A DNA stretch of 64,000 nt from Frigoribacterium sp. CG_9.8 (GCF_015751965.1 NZ_JADOVH010000004.1:239919-303918), one strand, 5' to 3'; shown: positions 17,640 through 27,728, counted from the first letter of the stretch. Notes: generated from the letters alone by a model not told the origin. Numbers and translations are program-made.

Positions 17640-18869
17640 CTAAGCCAGGCGGTCCGCCAGGTTCTTGGCGAGCGTGTCGAGGAACTCTTCGGTGGTTTCC
17701 CATTTCTGGTCCGGGCCGACGAGAAGCGCGAGGTCCTTCGTCATGTGACCGGCCTCCACCGACTTGATCACGACATCCTCGAGGGTCTCCGCAAACTGGG
17801 CGAGTTCCGGGGTGTTGTCGAGAGTGGCACGGTGCGAGAGGCCGCGGGTCCAGGCGTAGATCGAGGCGATCGGATTAGTCGAAGTCGGCTTGCCCTGCTG
17901 GTGCATGCGGTAGTGACGCGTGACGGTCCCGTGAGCGGCTTCGGCCTCGACGACCGATCCGTCTGGCACCGAGAGCACCGAGGTCATGAGTCCAAGCGAG
18001 CCAAAGCCCTGGGCGACGGTATCGGACTGCACGTCGCCGTCGTAGTTCTTGCAGGCCCAGACGTAGCCGCCCTCCCACTTCATTGCGGATGCCACCATGT
18101 CGTCGATCAGGCGGTGCTCGTAGGTGAGACCGGCTGCATCGAATTTTTCTTTGAATTCGGCCTCGAAGACCTCTTCGAAGATGTCTTTGAACCGGCCGTC
18201 GTAGGCCTTGAGGATGGTGTTCTTCGTCGAGAGATACACCGGGTAGTTGCGGGTCAAGCCATAGTTCAGGCTCGACCGTGCGAAGTCGCGGATCGAATCG
18301 TCCAGGTTGTATTGCACCTGGGCGACGCCGTCACCTGGCGCGTCGTACACCTCGAACTTGAGGGGTGCGGAGCCATCCTCGGGAGTGAATTCGACCGTGA
18401 GCTTGCCTTTGCCGTGAAAGCGGAAGTCTGTGGCCTTGTACTGGTCGCCGAAGGCATGGCGCCCGATGATGATCGGCTTATTCCATCCCGGGACAAGCCG
18501 GGGGATGTTCGAGATGATGATCGGCTCCCGGAAGATCACTCCGCCGAGGATGTTGCGGATCGTGCCGTTCGGCGACTTCCACATCTTCTTCAGACCGAAT
18601 TCCTCGACCCGTGCCTCGTCGGGGGTGATTGTCGCGCACTTCACACCGACGCCGTGCTTCTGGATGGCGTAGCCGGCATCGATAGTGACCTGGTCGTCAG
18701 TCGCGTCGCGGTGCTCGATGCCGAGATCGTAGTACTCGAGGTTGATGTCGAGGTAGGGGTGGATCAGCGTGTCCTTGATCTTCTGCCAGATGATGCGTGT
18801 CATCTCATCGCCGTCGAGTTCGACGACAGTTCCTACTACCTTGATCTTTTCGACCTGGCTCTTGGGCAA
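17640..18869 (-). CDS. icd: NADP-dependent isocitrate dehydrogenase, homodimeric type
   Basis: TCA-cycle enzyme: isocitrate to 2-oxoglutarate plus CO2, giving NADPH. 409 aa, the eukaryote-like homodimeric subfamily (IDH type II): [14 protein letters not shown], the [14 protein letters not shown] block, and GTVTRHYR near the NADP site. Translation starts at TTG, supported by AAGGAG 7 nt upstream and by the family N-terminus. A 20-bp palindrome shared with sucCD lies 62-81 nt before the start, and an intrinsic terminator follows the gene. Confidence 0.96.
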   Translation of the reverse strand: MPKSQVEKIKVVGTVVELDGDEMTRIIWQKIKDTLIHPYLDINLEYYDLGIEHRDATDDQVTIDAGYAIQKHGVGVKCATITPDEARVEEFGLKKMWKSPNGTIRNILGGVIFREPIIISNIPRLVPGWNKPIIIGRHAFGDQYKATDFRFHGKGKLTVEFTPEDGSAPLKFEVYDAPGDGVAQVQYNLDDSIRDFARSSLNYGLTRNYPVYLSTKNTILKAYDGRFKDIFEEVFEAEFKEKFDAAGLTYEHRLIDDMVASAMKWEGGYVWACKNYDGDVQSDTVAQGFGSLGLMTSVLSVPDGSVVEAEAAHGTVTRHYRMHQQGKPTSTNPIASIYAWTRGLSHRATLDNTPELAQFAETLEDVVIKSVEAGHMTKDLALLVGPDQKWETTEEFLDTLAKNLADRLA

Positions 18870-18930
18870 CCGATTCTCCTTATACAGCGGGCATTCTGTG
18901 TTCGGTATAACAGCTTACCGGTTTCCCGAA

Positions 18931-18950
18931 GTATCTCGACATCGAGATAC
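18931..18950. promoter_or_regulatory. Palindromic operator upstream of icd
   Basis: GTATCTCGACATCGAGATAC: two perfect 9-bp arms around CA. Nearly the same core, TCTCGACATCGAGA, occurs before sucC at 37677. The form resembles MarR-family operators, but the regulator is not known. Confidence 0.75.
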
Positions 18951-18999
18951 TTTTCAGACTTGCGACGCCTGTGACTACCCCCGAATCGGTGCCGGGGGT

Positions 19000-19005
19000 T
19001 AGCCT
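19000..19005 (+). promoter_or_regulatory. Candidate -10 box of GNAT gene (leaderless)
   Basis: TAGCCT ends 6 nt before the ATG at 19012, which favours that start over the GTG at 19006. Confidence 0.45.
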
Positions 19006-19011
19006 GTGCTC

Positions 19012-19464
19012 ATGGTTGATCTGAGACTGGAAGAGTTGTCGGCGAAAACGATCGTTGCCGCCAACAGCCTCACCCTTCGACGCGGGCAGGAGCAGTTCGT
19101 CACTCCCCCGTCCTACGCGATCGCGGATGCGTACCTGAGCCCGGTGACATCGTGGCCAAGGGTCGTGCTCGACGGCGACACCGTGGTCGGATTCATCCGG
19201 GGCAACTTCGATCCGGAGGCGACCCGGGAAGAGTTCCGCAGCTGCATCTGGCGGGTCACCGTCGCTGCAGATGCGCAGGGCACCGGAGTCGGGCGATTCG
19301 CCATTTGGGCACTCGCTGAGGAGGCCAGGCAGCGCGGATACAGTCGCATCACCGCCATCTGGGAAGAGGGCGAAGAAGGACCGGGGCAGTTCTTCCTCCA
19401 CACCGGCTTCGTCGTCGTTGGCGAGACGCAGTACGGCGAGAAGATCGGCGCCCTGGGGCTGTGA
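19012..19464 (+). CDS. GNAT-family N-acetyltransferase
   Basis: 150 aa. The acetyl-CoA binding segment is seen as WRVTVAADAQGTGVGRFAIWAL (motif A, Q/R-x-x-G-x-G/A; about residues 83-104), followed by the beta-bulge and FFLHTGFVVVGE near the end. Substrate unknown: could be a small amine or a protein N-terminus. ATG at 19012 fits a leaderless promoter. The ATL gene follows on the same strand. Confidence 0.85.
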   Translation: MVDLRLEELSAKTIVAANSLTLRRGQEQFVTPPSYAIADAYLSPVTSWPRVVLDGDTVVGFIRGNFDPEATREEFRSCIWRVTVAADAQGTGVGRFAIWALAEEARQRGYSRITAIWEEGEEGPGQFFLHTGFVVVGETQYGEKIGALGL

Positions 19465-19618
19465 TCCGGTTCCTGACAGCGGTAGCTGGATCCATCGTGC
19501 GCATCGTCACGGTGGTGCTTCCCGGTATCCAGGGTCGCACCTCAGCGACCGAGCGTCCCACTCCCCGACCCCCGGAATACCGACCATAGTCGAGGCGTCG
19601 GATGATTTTGTCTCCCGC

Positions 19619-19897
19619 GTGCTCGCGGTGGTCGAGGCCATCCCTCCCGGCCGGGTGGTGACCTACGGCGATGTCGCCGCGGCCGTCGGATCACACGCGG
19701 CTCGGGCGGTTGGCCAGACTCTCGCCCACTACGGATCGGAGCTCCCGTGGTGGCGGGTCATTCGCGCGAGTGGCCACCCCGCGGTCGACCACGAGTCGCA
19801 GGCACTCGAGCAATTCCGAGCGGAGAGTACGCCGCTGATTCGGTCGGCATCCGGTGTATTCCGGGTGGATCTCCCAGCCGCCCGCTGGTTCCCGTAG
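19619..19897 (+). CDS. MGMT-family alkyltransferase-like (ATL) protein
   Basis: Small DNA-binding protein related to O6-alkylguanine-DNA alkyltransferase. Clear segments: AIPPGRVVTYGDVAAAVGS (winged-helix), ARAVGQTL with the arginine finger, and PWWRVIRASG. The last replaces the PCHRV active-site motif, so the alkyl-accepting Cys is absent, as in ATLs that flag alkylated DNA for excision repair. Homology clearly extends upstream of the GTG at 19619 (DDFVSR), but no ATG, GTG or TTG exists in frame there; an ATA at 19586 is one possibility. The start is therefore uncertain. Confidence 0.78.
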   Translation: MLAVVEAIPPGRVVTYGDVAAAVGSHAARAVGQTLAHYGSELPWWRVIRASGHPAVDHESQALEQFRAESTPLIRSASGVFRVDLPAARWFP

Positions 19898-20082
19898 CGG
19901 GGCGCCGCCGGCTGCGCGCCGTTGCGGAGAGCGGAGATGGGGGCGCCACGCCGGCAACTGGGGTCTCGCTCGCGGCGTGTGCTCCGGGAATCCGCTATCA
20001 GGCACCCGGACCCCACATTCCGCGGCCCGCATGCGGAGATGCAGCGGCTGCTCCGGGGGGACAGGCTTTCGGAACTGAGCGT

Positions 20083-20106
20083 GACTGGGAGGCAGGTGTC
20101 CCAGTC
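20083..20106. terminator. Hairpin between ATL and ABC exporter genes
   Basis: GACTGGGA and TCCCAGTC form an 8-bp stem with an 8-nt loop, between convergent genes and without a T-run. The remaining bases from 19898 to 20151 show nothing else I can identify. Confidence 0.45.
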
Positions 20107-20151
20107 AAGAACCACGTGCCATGAGCCACGAACCTCGAGCCAAAGCCAGCG

Positions 20152-21966
20152 TCACACCAGCGAATCCCGCCACGCCGCGTGCAGCTTCGCGAAGCGACCC
20201 GTTCCCGCGATGAGGTCACGCGGCGTTCCATCCTCCACGATGATGCCGTGCTCCATCACCAGCACACGGTCGGCAATCGCCACCGTCGAGAGGCGGTGCG
20301 CGATGATGATGGCAGTGCGGTCGGCAAGCAGCGTCTGCAGCCCCTCCTGTACCAGCCTCTCGCTCGGGATGTCGAGGGATGCGGTGGCCTCGTCGAGGAT
20401 CAGCACGACCGGGTCGGCGAGGAATGCGCGCGCGAACGAGACCAGTTGGCGCTGGCCGGCTGAGACGCGTCCTCCCCGCTTGTTCACATCGGTGTCGTAC
20501 CCATTCGGAAGTGACTGGATGAACTCGTGGGCTCCGACGGCCTGTGCGGCCGCGCGAATCTGCTCCGGCGTCGCATCCGGCTTCCCGAGCGCGATGTTGT
20601 CTGCCACCGAGCCGGAGAACAGATACGCCTCCTGAGTGACCATCACGATCGCGCGCCGCAGATCTTTGGGATGCAGCCGGCGCAGATCGATTCCGTCGAG
20701 CGAGACGACGCCACGCGAGGGGTCGTAAAACCGCGAGATGAGCTTCGCGAGGGTCGACTTACCCGCACCCGTGGAGCCGACGAGCGCGATGGTCTGCCCG
20801 GACGGAATATCGAGGTCGAAGCTCGGCAGGATCACCCGGTCCGCCGTGTAGGCGAACTCGACGCCTTCGAACCTGAGTTCGCCGGTCGCTTTCCACAGGT
20901 CGATCGGATGTGTGGGATCCGGCACGCTCGGCCGCTCCTCGAGCACGCCGGAGATTTTCTCCAGCGCCGCCGTCGCCGACTGGTAGGAGTTGTAGAACAT
21001 CGCCATCTCCTGCGCTGGCGCGAAGAACGACCGCGTGTAGAGCAGCGCCGCGAGCAGCACGCCGATGGCAAGACCCCCCTCCGCTACCCGCAGACCTCCG
21101 ACGAGCAGCACCACCGCGAGCGCGACATTGCCGATGAGCACGAGGCCGGGGTCGAGTACTCCGAAGAGCTTGATCGTTCGCAGGTTAGAGAGACGATAAT
21201 CCTCCACAAGACCCGCGAACTCACTCTCGTTGCGCTTCTCCTTGCGAAACGCCTTCACCGCACGGATTCCGGTCATCGTCTCCACGAACTGCACGATCAG
21301 GCGCGCGGATGCCGTGCGTGTCTCACGGAACGCCTTCTGCGAGCGCACTTGGAACCAACGGATCAGGAAGCCGAGCGGCACGAGTGATCCGAACAGCACG
21401 ACGCCGCTCACCCAGTCGATCGAGAACAGCGCCACGGCAATGAACACCATGTACAGACCACCCTGGATCAGCTGATTGATTCCCGAATCGAGCAGCTCGC
21501 GGATGGCATCAAGGTCGCTGGTCTGGCGCGCGATGATGCGACCCGAGGTGTAGCGCTCGTGAAATTCGAGGCTCAGTCGCTGCGTGTGCAGGAACACCCG
21601 TTTGCGCAGGTCGATGAGGATCGCCTGACTGATCCGCGCCGTGAGCACGGTGTACCAGGCGATGAGCACGGCACCGATGACTCCCGTGAAAAGGTAGGCG
21701 CCGACCGCAAAGCCGAGCGGCACCCAGTCCTGCTCTACGAGAGCGGGAAGACCCGCATCGATGCCGAACGCGATCAGCGCGGGGCCGGCGACCTGCGCCG
21801 CGGTCGAGATGACCACAACGATGATCGTGACGGTGACGCGCGCCCACAGCGGCCGCAACAGCGAATTGAGCAGCCGCAGCGAGCGATCCCGGATCTGGCG
21901 ACTTTCCGCCTTGGTGAAGTCGTTGCGCTCTTCGCCCTCGACGCCGGTGATATTGGCGGCGCTCAT
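20152..21966 (-). CDS. ABC exporter half-transporter (second gene)
   Basis: 604 aa. Six-helix ABC exporter membrane domain (about 35-330), then the nucleotide-binding domain with Walker [10 protein letters not shown], signature VSAGQRQ in place of LSGGQ, Walker [13 protein letters not shown] (catalytic Glu intact) and switch His in AHRLS. ATGA overlap with the partner gene means the two subunits are made together, very probably as a heterodimer that exports drugs, lipids or peptides. This subunit keeps a complete catalytic set. Confidence 0.92.
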   Translation of the reverse strand: MSAANITGVEGEERNDFTKAESRQIRDRSLRLLNSLLRPLWARVTVTIIVVVISTAAQVAGPALIAFGIDAGLPALVEQDWVPLGFAVGAYLFTGVIGAVLIAWYTVLTARISQAILIDLRKRVFLHTQRLSLEFHERYTSGRIIARQTSDLDAIRELLDSGINQLIQGGLYMVFIAVALFSIDWVSGVVLFGSLVPLGFLIRWFQVRSQKAFRETRTASARLIVQFVETMTGIRAVKAFRKEKRNESEFAGLVEDYRLSNLRTIKLFGVLDPGLVLIGNVALAVVLLVGGLRVAEGGLAIGVLLAALLYTRSFFAPAQEMAMFYNSYQSATAALEKISGVLEERPSVPDPTHPIDLWKATGELRFEGVEFAYTADRVILPSFDLDIPSGQTIALVGSTGAGKSTLAKLISRFYDPSRGVVSLDGIDLRRLHPKDLRRAIVMVTQEAYLFSGSVADNIALGKPDATPEQIRAAAQAVGAHEFIQSLPNGYDTDVNKRGGRVSAGQRQLVSFARAFLADPVVLILDEATASLDIPSERLVQEGLQTLLADRTAIIIAHRLSTVAIADRVLVMEHGIIVEDGTPRDLIAGTGRFAKLHAAWRDSLV

Positions 21967-23792
21967 GCGTTCACTTCCTCTGCTTCTCGTTTTTCTTCGT
22001 CTTCGAAGCTCGAGATCACGAACCGGTAGTGGTCGCTCGACTCCAGCAGTTCGCTGTGCCGACCGACCGCAGTGATGCGGCCGCGTTCGAGCAGTGCAAC
22101 CCGGTCTGCGAGCATCACTGTGGAGGGGCGATGCGCCACGATGAGCGCAGTGGTCGAGGCGAGCACCCGGCGCAGCGCCGCTTCGACGAGAGCCTCGGTA
22201 TCGACGTCGAGCGCGGACAGCGGATCGTCAAGCACGAGCACGTCAGGCCGCGCCGCCACCGCGCGGGCGAGCGCGAGACGCTGGCGCTGGCCCCCGGAGA
22301 GGCTCAGCCCCTCCTCCCCCACCATGGTGTCGATGCCAAGCGGCAGGTCGTAAACAAAATCAGCCTGCGCGATATCGAGCGCCTCGGCGAGTTCGGCATT
22401 CGATCCCTCCGGACGTCCGAGCATCACGTTATCGCGCACCGACGCCGAGAACAGCGTCGCGTCCTCAAACGCCATGGCAATGTGCGTGCGCAGGTCGAGG
22501 CGGGCAAGATCGCGAATGTCGACACCATCCAGTCGGATGGCACCCCCGGTCACATCGTAAAGCCGGGTAGTCAACGCGGTGAGAGTGGACTTGCCAGAGC
22601 CGGTGAGCCCGACGATCGCCATGGTCTCGCCAGGCTCGAGTTCGAGGTCGATGCCGTCAAGCAGGTCGTCATACTGGCTTGGCGAGTCGGCGTACCGGAA
22701 GTGCACGCCGTCGAACACCAGGCGCCCCTCTGGCTGTTCGATCGTCTTGGGGTGCTCCGGATCGACGATCGTGTTCTTCGCATCCATCACCTCGAAGAAT
22801 CGGTCGACTGCGGTGCGCGTGTCGAAGGTCATCGAGAGCAGGAAGCCGATCGACTCCACCGGAAAACGCAGCACGGTGGCGGTCGCGAAGAACGCCACCA
22901 GCTGGCCGACCGAAATCTCGCCGGCTCCAGCGAGCCAGACACCCGAGAGCAGACAGAGTCCGAAGGTGACATCCGGAACCATCAAAAGCCAGAGCCAGAT
23001 GCCCGCAATGGCTTTGGCCTTCTCGATCTCGGTGCCGCGCAGGTCTTCTGCCCGCGAGGAGAAGTTTTTCAGCGCGTGCTGGCCTCTACCGAAGGCCTTC
23101 AGCACCCGGATGCCATGCACCGACTCTTCGACGGCGGTCGCCAGGTCACCGGCCTGGTCTTGGCTCCGACGCGCAACCACAGAGTACTTCTGCTCGAAGA
23201 GGTAGCCGTAAATCCAGAGCGGGATCGACGAGACCACGAACACGACACCGAGGATCCAGCTGATCGACAGCAGAAAAACAAAGCCGATGAGTATCGTCAA
23301 TGTGTTGACAACAAGCAGGACGACACCGAAGGAGAACCAGCGGCGCACCAGATTGAGATCGCTAACGGCGCGGGAAAGGAGCTGGCCACTCGCCCACCGA
23401 TCGTGGAAATTAACCGGAAGGTCCTGGAGCTGCATATAGAGGGAATTGCGCAGATCCGCTTCGACATGTGTGCCTGGCTGCAAGACGAACCAGCGACGGA
23501 ACCAGATCATCACCGCTTCGAGCACTCCGAGACCGAGCACCGCGGCGACCGGCCACCAGATCTGGCTCGAGTCACCGTCTTGCAGTGGGCCGTCGACCAG
23601 GGAACGGAGCACCTGCGGAATGAGCAACGCCACGAGAGCAGCGATGAGTGCCGACACCATGCCGAGGTAGATACGCGGCATTGCCGGCTTCGCCCAGGGG
23701 TAGATACGCGCGATCGAGGCGAAGGTGCCTTGACGTTTTACTGCGGGGGCCTCTGGAGCGGGAGCGGAGCGGTTGGAGTTGTCTGCAGACAC
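21963..23792 (-). CDS. ABC exporter half-transporter (first gene)
   Basis: 609 aa. Membrane domain with six helices (about 45-330) and an ABC domain with Walker [10 protein letters not shown], signature [10 protein letters not shown], and Walker [13 protein letters not shown]. The residue after the Walker B Asp is Asp rather than the catalytic Glu, so this subunit carries the degenerate site of a heterodimeric exporter (BmrCD/TM287-288 arrangement). The GTG start at 23792 has AAGGAA in front. A short ORF with a strong ribosome site and two hairpins precede it. Confidence 0.91.
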   Translation of the reverse strand: MSADNSNRSAPAPEAPAVKRQGTFASIARIYPWAKPAMPRIYLGMVSALIAALVALLIPQVLRSLVDGPLQDGDSSQIWWPVAAVLGLGVLEAVMIWFRRWFVLQPGTHVEADLRNSLYMQLQDLPVNFHDRWASGQLLSRAVSDLNLVRRWFSFGVVLLVVNTLTILIGFVFLLSISWILGVVFVVSSIPLWIYGYLFEQKYSVVARRSQDQAGDLATAVEESVHGIRVLKAFGRGQHALKNFSSRAEDLRGTEIEKAKAIAGIWLWLLMVPDVTFGLCLLSGVWLAGAGEISVGQLVAFFATATVLRFPVESIGFLLSMTFDTRTAVDRFFEVMDAKNTIVDPEHPKTIEQPEGRLVFDGVHFRYADSPSQYDDLLDGIDLELEPGETMAIVGLTGSGKSTLTALTTRLYDVTGGAIRLDGVDIRDLARLDLRTHIAMAFEDATLFSASVRDNVMLGRPEGSNAELAEALDIAQADFVYDLPLGIDTMVGEEGLSLSGGQRQRLALARAVAARPDVLVLDDPLSALDVDTEALVEAALRRVLASTTALIVAHRPSTVMLADRVALLERGRITAVGRHSELLESSDHYRFVISSFEDEEKREAEEVNA

Positions 23793-23870
23793 AGGATTCC
23801 TTGCGGATTGGGTGGCGCGCACCGTTTCGGTGATGGCCGGTAACAAACATGTGGGAGGTGTGGATGACGA

Positions 23871-23894
23871 CCGCGGACGCAGCACGGTCCGCGG
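23871..23894 (-). promoter_or_regulatory. Hairpin 2 in the ABC exporter leader
   Basis: CCGCGGAC and GTCCGCGG form an 8-bp stem with an 8-nt loop between the candidate leader peptide and the exporter genes. Confidence 0.5.
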
Positions 23895-23921
23895 AACGGC
23901 AGATGGTGAATCGCGAGGGAC

Positions 23922-23942
23922 GGCCGGGGGATCCCGACGGCC
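23922..23942 (-). promoter_or_regulatory. Hairpin 1 in the ABC exporter leader
   Basis: GGCCG/CGGCC with inner GGG/CCC pairs starts 8 nt after the stop codon of the candidate leader peptide, where a stalled ribosome could change its folding. Confidence 0.45.
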
Positions 23943-23949
23943 CCGATGG

Positions 23950-24030
23950 TTACCGGGTTCCGATAAAGGTGCGGAACGGGAGAACGGGACCATGCGTCGC
24001 GCCTGCAGTTGCGAGATAAGTGATGGTCAT
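23950..24030 (-). CDS. Candidate 26-aa leader peptide of the ABC exporter
   Basis: A 26-codon [17 protein letters not shown] followed by [12 protein letters not shown], ending in TAA. It is preceded by one of the best ribosome sites in the window, GGAGGA at 24040-24035, 4 nt from the ATG. Its stop lies 157 nt before the exporter start, with two hairpins between. No relation to known proteins is seen. By analogy with bmrB of Bacillus, whose translation controls the heterodimeric exporter BmrCD, it may sense ribosome-targeting drugs; this is inference. Confidence 0.5.
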   Translation of the reverse strand: MTITYLATAGATHGPVLPFRTFIGTR

Positions 24031-24223
24031 GGTGTCCTCCGGAACAGTTGTGTCTTCACCAGTGTGGCCACGAATCGACCCCTTGTAGGGGAGGACCGGA
24101 CAGCCCTACAGGATATGCCAGCACACTCCCGGGCCGCAAGGCTTTTGATGAATCCGGCTCAGGATCCACACCGAAGGAGCCGTCGAGCGCCTCCGTGCGC
24201 AATCGGCGCCACTCGAAAAAGAT
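24031..24223. other. Intergenic stretch between DDAH gene and ABC leader
   Basis: Non-coding as far as I can tell. It must hold the exporter promoter (minus strand). A short palindrome CCCCTACAAGGGG lies near 24080; no clear -35/-10 pair or operator is evident. Confidence 0.4.
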
Positions 24224-25435
24224 TCAGCGCACCCGCACCGACAGGCAAGTGACACAGCCCTCGAGCTTCTCGAATTCGCTGATGTCGACTGTGAGCACGC
24301 GATAGCCGAGGTCGGCGATAAGTGCAGCAGACTGTGGTGCCGCCGACGACATGAGCACCGTGTCATCCGCAAGCACGACGACGGCGACACCCTCAGCCTC
24401 GGGAACCGCGAGGTAGCGACCGAACACGGAAGGGTCGTCGACGAGCGGTGGGTAGCCGATGACCGTGCCATCCGGCAGCGCGGTGACGGCGCTCTTGAGG
24501 TGCAATGCCTTCGTCACCGGCACGGCGACCACCGTGTAGCCGAGCGGTGTGACGAGGGAACGCAACTGGCGGATGCCCTCCGCATTGGTGCGACCACCGC
24601 GGCCCACGAAGACCGTGCGTCCGACCTTCAATACATCGCCGCCGTCGAGGGTGCCAGGCGTCTCGATGTGACGCACGGTGAGTCCGAGCTCTGTGACGGT
24701 GCGCTCCGCCTCGACGATCTCACCCTCGCGAGACTCGGCCCCGGGGCTGCCGATGATGGCGACGTCTCCGAAGATCACCATGGTGTCCTCTACGAACACG
24801 GAGTCGGGTTGCCCGGTCGCGATCGGCACTTCCACGATGTCCCACCCGGCGTTGGACAGCAGTGCGACGTACTCGTCCCACTGCGTGTTGGCGCGCTCGA
24901 CATCGACAGGGACACGCTCGATGTGGGTGAGCTGGCCGTCGGCAAGGGATTGGGCCGGGGGGCGCACGATCGCGGTGCGGCGCGGGGAGGCATCCGCTTG
25001 CCGGCCCACCAGGTGGTGCCAAATGGCGGAACCGGCAGTCACCGTGCCGACAATCGTGGCGAGCAGGAACGGCAGGTTAGGACCGCTGAGGGTGGAGAAC
25101 AACTGGCCGAAGGCGGCTCCGCTGAGGGAGGAGCCACCGGTGACCAGAGTGAGTGCCGAGCCAACGATGGCACCAACAACCCCCGCAATGACGCCTCCGA
25201 CGAGTCGCAGATACCAGTGTCGATAGATGCCGATCAGTGCGAAGACGGTGAGTACGACGAACACGATGAGGCACGATCCAAGGAAGAAATCGACCAGCTG
25301 CGCGAGAGTAGCCGGGTTGCCTCCGAAGAACAACAGCGATACCGCGGCCAAAGCGATCAGCGAGACCGCGAGTGCGGAAACGACCGCCCCGGTGAATCGT
25401 CGGAGGAAAGAAGCGCGGGGGCTCGAGACAGTCAT
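24224..25435 (-). CDS. Membrane-anchored dimethylargininase (DDAH-like)
   Basis: 403 aa. Residues 15-150 contain about four transmembrane helices, and residues 165-403 form an amidinotransferase-fold domain of the DDAH family. Catalytic features: VFVEDTMVIFGD, GTLDGGDVLKVG, His in KALHLKSAV, and the nucleophile Cys397 in VTCLS near the C-terminus. DDAH hydrolyses methylated arginine to citrulline and methylamine; citrulline formation from free arginine is less likely. The membrane fusion is unusual. ATG at 25435 has a TAGAGT box 8 nt upstream and no Shine-Dalgarno; an upstream GTG at 25480 is possible. Confidence 0.86.
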   Translation of the reverse strand: MTVSSPRASFLRRFTGAVVSALAVSLIALAAVSLLFFGGNPATLAQLVDFFLGSCLIVFVVLTVFALIGIYRHWYLRLVGGVIAGVVGAIVGSALTLVTGGSSLSGAAFGQLFSTLSGPNLPFLLATIVGTVTAGSAIWHHLVGRQADASPRRTAIVRPPAQSLADGQLTHIERVPVDVERANTQWDEYVALLSNAGWDIVEVPIATGQPDSVFVEDTMVIFGDVAIIGSPGAESREGEIVEAERTVTELGLTVRHIETPGTLDGGDVLKVGRTVFVGRGGRTNAEGIRQLRSLVTPLGYTVVAVPVTKALHLKSAVTALPDGTVIGYPPLVDDPSVFGRYLAVPEAEGVAVVVLADDTVLMSSAAPQSAALIADLGYRVLTVDISEFEKLEGCVTCLSVRVR

Positions 25436-25443
25436 GGGAGAAG

Positions 25444-25449
25444 ACTCTA
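25444..25449 (-). promoter_or_regulatory. Candidate -10 box of the DDAH gene (leaderless)
   Basis: TAGAGT on the minus strand ends 8 nt before the ATG at 25435. Confidence 0.4.
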
Positions 25450-25504
25450 TTGGATGCCGATTATGGATCGGCTGTGCCACCGCCGGTAGTCGAGACCCGC
25501 AGGG

Positions 25505-27109
25505 CTAGTGATAGAAGTGACGCTCCGCGGTGAAATACATGGTCACACCCGCGGCCTTCGCCGCTTCGATCACATCGGCATCGCGGATAGAGCCACCGGG
25601 CTGTACCACCGCGCGCACCCCGGCATCGAGCAGAATCTGTAGTCCGTCGGCAAACGGGAAGAAGGCGTCGGATGCCGCAACGGACCCGGCCGCACGATCG
25701 CCCGCCCGCGAGACAGCGAGTTGACACGAGTCGACGCGGTTGACCTGGCCCATACCGACACCGACCGAAGCCCCGTCATCCGCAAGCAGGATCGCATTTG
25801 ACTTGACCGCGCGCACCGCGCGCCAGGCGAATTCGAGGTCGGCGCGGGTGGCGTCATCCGCTTCGGAGCCCGCCATCAGGGTCCAACCGTCGCTCGAGAA
25901 CTCATCGAACACATCCGGCTGCTGCACGAGGAGTCCACCACTGATCTGCGTGAACTCAAGAGGCTCGCGCGTGTAATTGTCGGGCAGTTTGAGCAGGCGC
26001 AGGTTCTTCTTGGTTTTCAGTAGTTCGAGGGCCTGGGGCTCGAAGTCGGGGGCGACCACAACCTCGGTGAAAATGTCCTTGACCGTCTGGGCCATCTCCA
26101 GCGTGACCGTGCGGTTCGCCGCAATCACCCCGCCATAGGCCGAGACCGGGTCGCAGTCATGGGCACGCTGGTGGGCGGATGCGATGGGGTCGCCGGCGCC
26201 GCGGGCGACCGCGATTCCGCAGGGCTGGGCGTGTTTGATGATGGCGACGGCTGGCTCACGGAAGTCGTAAGCGGTGCGGAGCGCGGCATCCGCGTCGACG
26301 TAGTTGTTATACGACATCTCCTTGCCGCCGAGCTGGATGGCCTGGGCGATTCCCGCACCGTGCTCGGTGACGTAAAGCGATGCATCCTGGTGCGAGTTCT
26401 CGCCATAGCGCAGTACGTTCTTGAGCGACGCGGTCACGGTGAAGCTGTCTGCCTCTTCGCGCGGATGCTCGGCCCGAATGCCGATGTTCGCAGCAAAGAA
26501 GCCAGCGACGGCCGTGTCGTAGGCGGCGGTGTGCGCGAAGGCCTCGCCCGCGAGCCGCTGGCGCTGGGCGAGCGTAGTGCCACCGAGAGTCACCGCCTTG
26601 ATCACCTGGGCATAGCTGTGCGGCGAGACCACGATCGCGACATTCGCGTGATTCTTGGCCGCCGCGCGCACCATCGCCGGTCCGCCGATATCAATCTGCT
26701 CGATCGCTCCGTCGCCGTCTGCCCCGGAGGCGACCGTCTCGACGAAGGGATAGAGGTTCACCACGACGAGCTCGAACGGACGGATGCCGAGGGCTGCGAG
26801 CTGCTCCTCATGGCGTGCCAGCCGCAGGTCGGCCAAGATGCCAGCGTGGATGGCCGGATGCAGTGTCTTCACGCGTCCGTCGAGGGTCTCCTGGAATCCG
26901 GTGACGCTCGCGACCTCGGTGACCGGGTATCCGGCATCCGCGATGGTCTTCGCGGTGGATCCGGTGGAGACGATCTCAACCTCGGCGGCGGCGAGCGCCG
27001 CGGCGAGGTGCAGCAGGTCGGTCTTATCGCTCACCGAGATGAGGGCACGGGTGATCGGGATGGCGTCCCGCGTGCGGTAGTCGGAACTGCTGTGGATCAG
27101 TGCGCTCAT
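25505..27109 (-). CDS. purH: AICAR formyltransferase / IMP cyclohydrolase
   Basis: Last two steps of IMP synthesis, using 10-formyl-THF. 534 aa. The N-terminal IMP cyclohydrolase (MGS-like) domain has [20 protein letters not shown] and [15 protein letters not shown]. The C-terminal AICAR transformylase domain has [16 protein letters not shown] and the closing [17 protein letters not shown] at 27109 has AAGGGA upstream. purN ends 13 nt before it, so the two genes are an operon. Its substrate AICAR (ZMP) is the precursor of the ligand of the glyA riboswitch. Confidence 0.97.
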   Translation of the reverse strand: MSALIHSSSDYRTRDAIPITRALISVSDKTDLLHLAAALAAAEVEIVSTGSTAKTIADAGYPVTEVASVTGFQETLDGRVKTLHPAIHAGILADLRLARHEEQLAALGIRPFELVVVNLYPFVETVASGADGDGAIEQIDIGGPAMVRAAAKNHANVAIVVSPHSYAQVIKAVTLGGTTLAQRQRLAGEAFAHTAAYDTAVAGFFAANIGIRAEHPREEADSFTVTASLKNVLRYGENSHQDASLYVTEHGAGIAQAIQLGGKEMSYNNYVDADAALRTAYDFREPAVAIIKHAQPCGIAVARGAGDPIASAHQRAHDCDPVSAYGGVIAANRTVTLEMAQTVKDIFTEVVVAPDFEPQALELLKTKKNLRLLKLPDNYTREPLEFTQISGGLLVQQPDVFDEFSSDGWTLMAGSEADDATRADLEFAWRAVRAVKSNAILLADDGASVGVGMGQVNRVDSCQLAVSRAGDRAAGSVAASDAFFPFADGLQILLDAGVRAVVQPGGSIRDADVIEAAKAAGVTMYFTAERHFYH

Positions 27110-27122
27110 GGTGCATCCCTTA

Positions 27123-27716
27123 TCAATTGGCGGCGATTCTCCGGAGGTCGATCGCGCCATTGGCGATGTCGAGCACAGCCTGCACCAGCAGTTCGCGTTC
27201 GACCGGCTTGATGCGGTCGTGGAGAGTGGATTCGGTGTCACCGGCGAGAACAGGCACCCGGCGTTGGGAGATGATGGGTCCGGCATCCACCCCGTTGTCG
27301 ACGATGATGATGCTCGCGCCGGTTTCGGTCACCCCAGCGGCGAGGGCATCCCGCACACCGTGCGCACCCGGGAATTCGGGAAGGTAAGCCGGATGCGTGT
27401 TGATCAGGTTCGGGCTGAGAGCCGCGATCACCCGCGGTGGCAGCAATTTCATGAAGCCGCTGAGGATCACCAGATCCGGCTGCCAGACACGGATCTGCTC
27501 AAGGATCGAATCGCCCCAACTCTCGCGGTCATCAAAGCTCGAGAGCGCTGCGGCGAAGGTGGGGATACCGTGGGCCTCTGCGTGCTCGAGGCCGTCGGCA
27601 TCCCGATCCGCTCCCACCGCGACGACGCGGGCCGGGAACTCGGCATCTTCCGAGGCCTCGAGAAGTGCGCGGAGGTTCGACCCTCCGCCGGAGATCAGCA
27701 CGACCAATGAGAGCAC
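27123..27716 (-). CDS. purN: Phosphoribosylglycinamide formyltransferase
   Basis: Third step of purine synthesis: GAR plus 10-formyl-THF to FGAR. 197 aa. Motifs: [17 protein letters not shown] at the N-terminus (phosphate loop), the catalytic Asn-His-Asp set with [20 protein letters not shown] and [13 protein letters not shown] start with a TAAGCT box 6 nt upstream and no Shine-Dalgarno, so probably leaderless. Operon with purH. Confidence 0.96.
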   Translation of the reverse strand: MLSLVVLISGGGSNLRALLEASEDAEFPARVVAVGADRDADGLEHAEAHGIPTFAAALSSFDDRESWGDSILEQIRVWQPDLVILSGFMKLLPPRVIAALSPNLINTHPAYLPEFPGAHGVRDALAAGVTETGASIIIVDNGVDAGPIISQRRVPVLAGDTESTLHDRIKPVERELLVQAVLDIANGAIDLRRIAAN

Positions 27717-27722
27717 TCGCCG

Positions 27723-27728
27723 AGCTTA
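27723..27728 (-). promoter_or_regulatory. Candidate -10 box of purN-purH (leaderless)
   Basis: TAAGCT on the minus strand ends 6 nt before the purN GTG at 27716. Confidence 0.5.

Noticed and set aside
17349..18974. 541-codon open frame on the plus strand over icd
   Set aside because: Complete antisense shadow of icd; no ribosome site or family motif.
19898..20151. Possible tRNA or small RNA in the gap
   Set aside because: No cloverleaf, T-loop or CCA pattern; only an 8-bp hairpin.
22029..23843. 604-codon open frame on the plus strand over the ABC exporter
   Set aside because: Shadow of a conserved ABC gene; highly charged low-complexity product.
26159..27211. 350-codon open frame on the plus strand over purH
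   Set aside because: Antisense to a certain purH gene; Asp/Arg/Gly-rich composition typical of the opposite frame in high-GC DNA and no domain.
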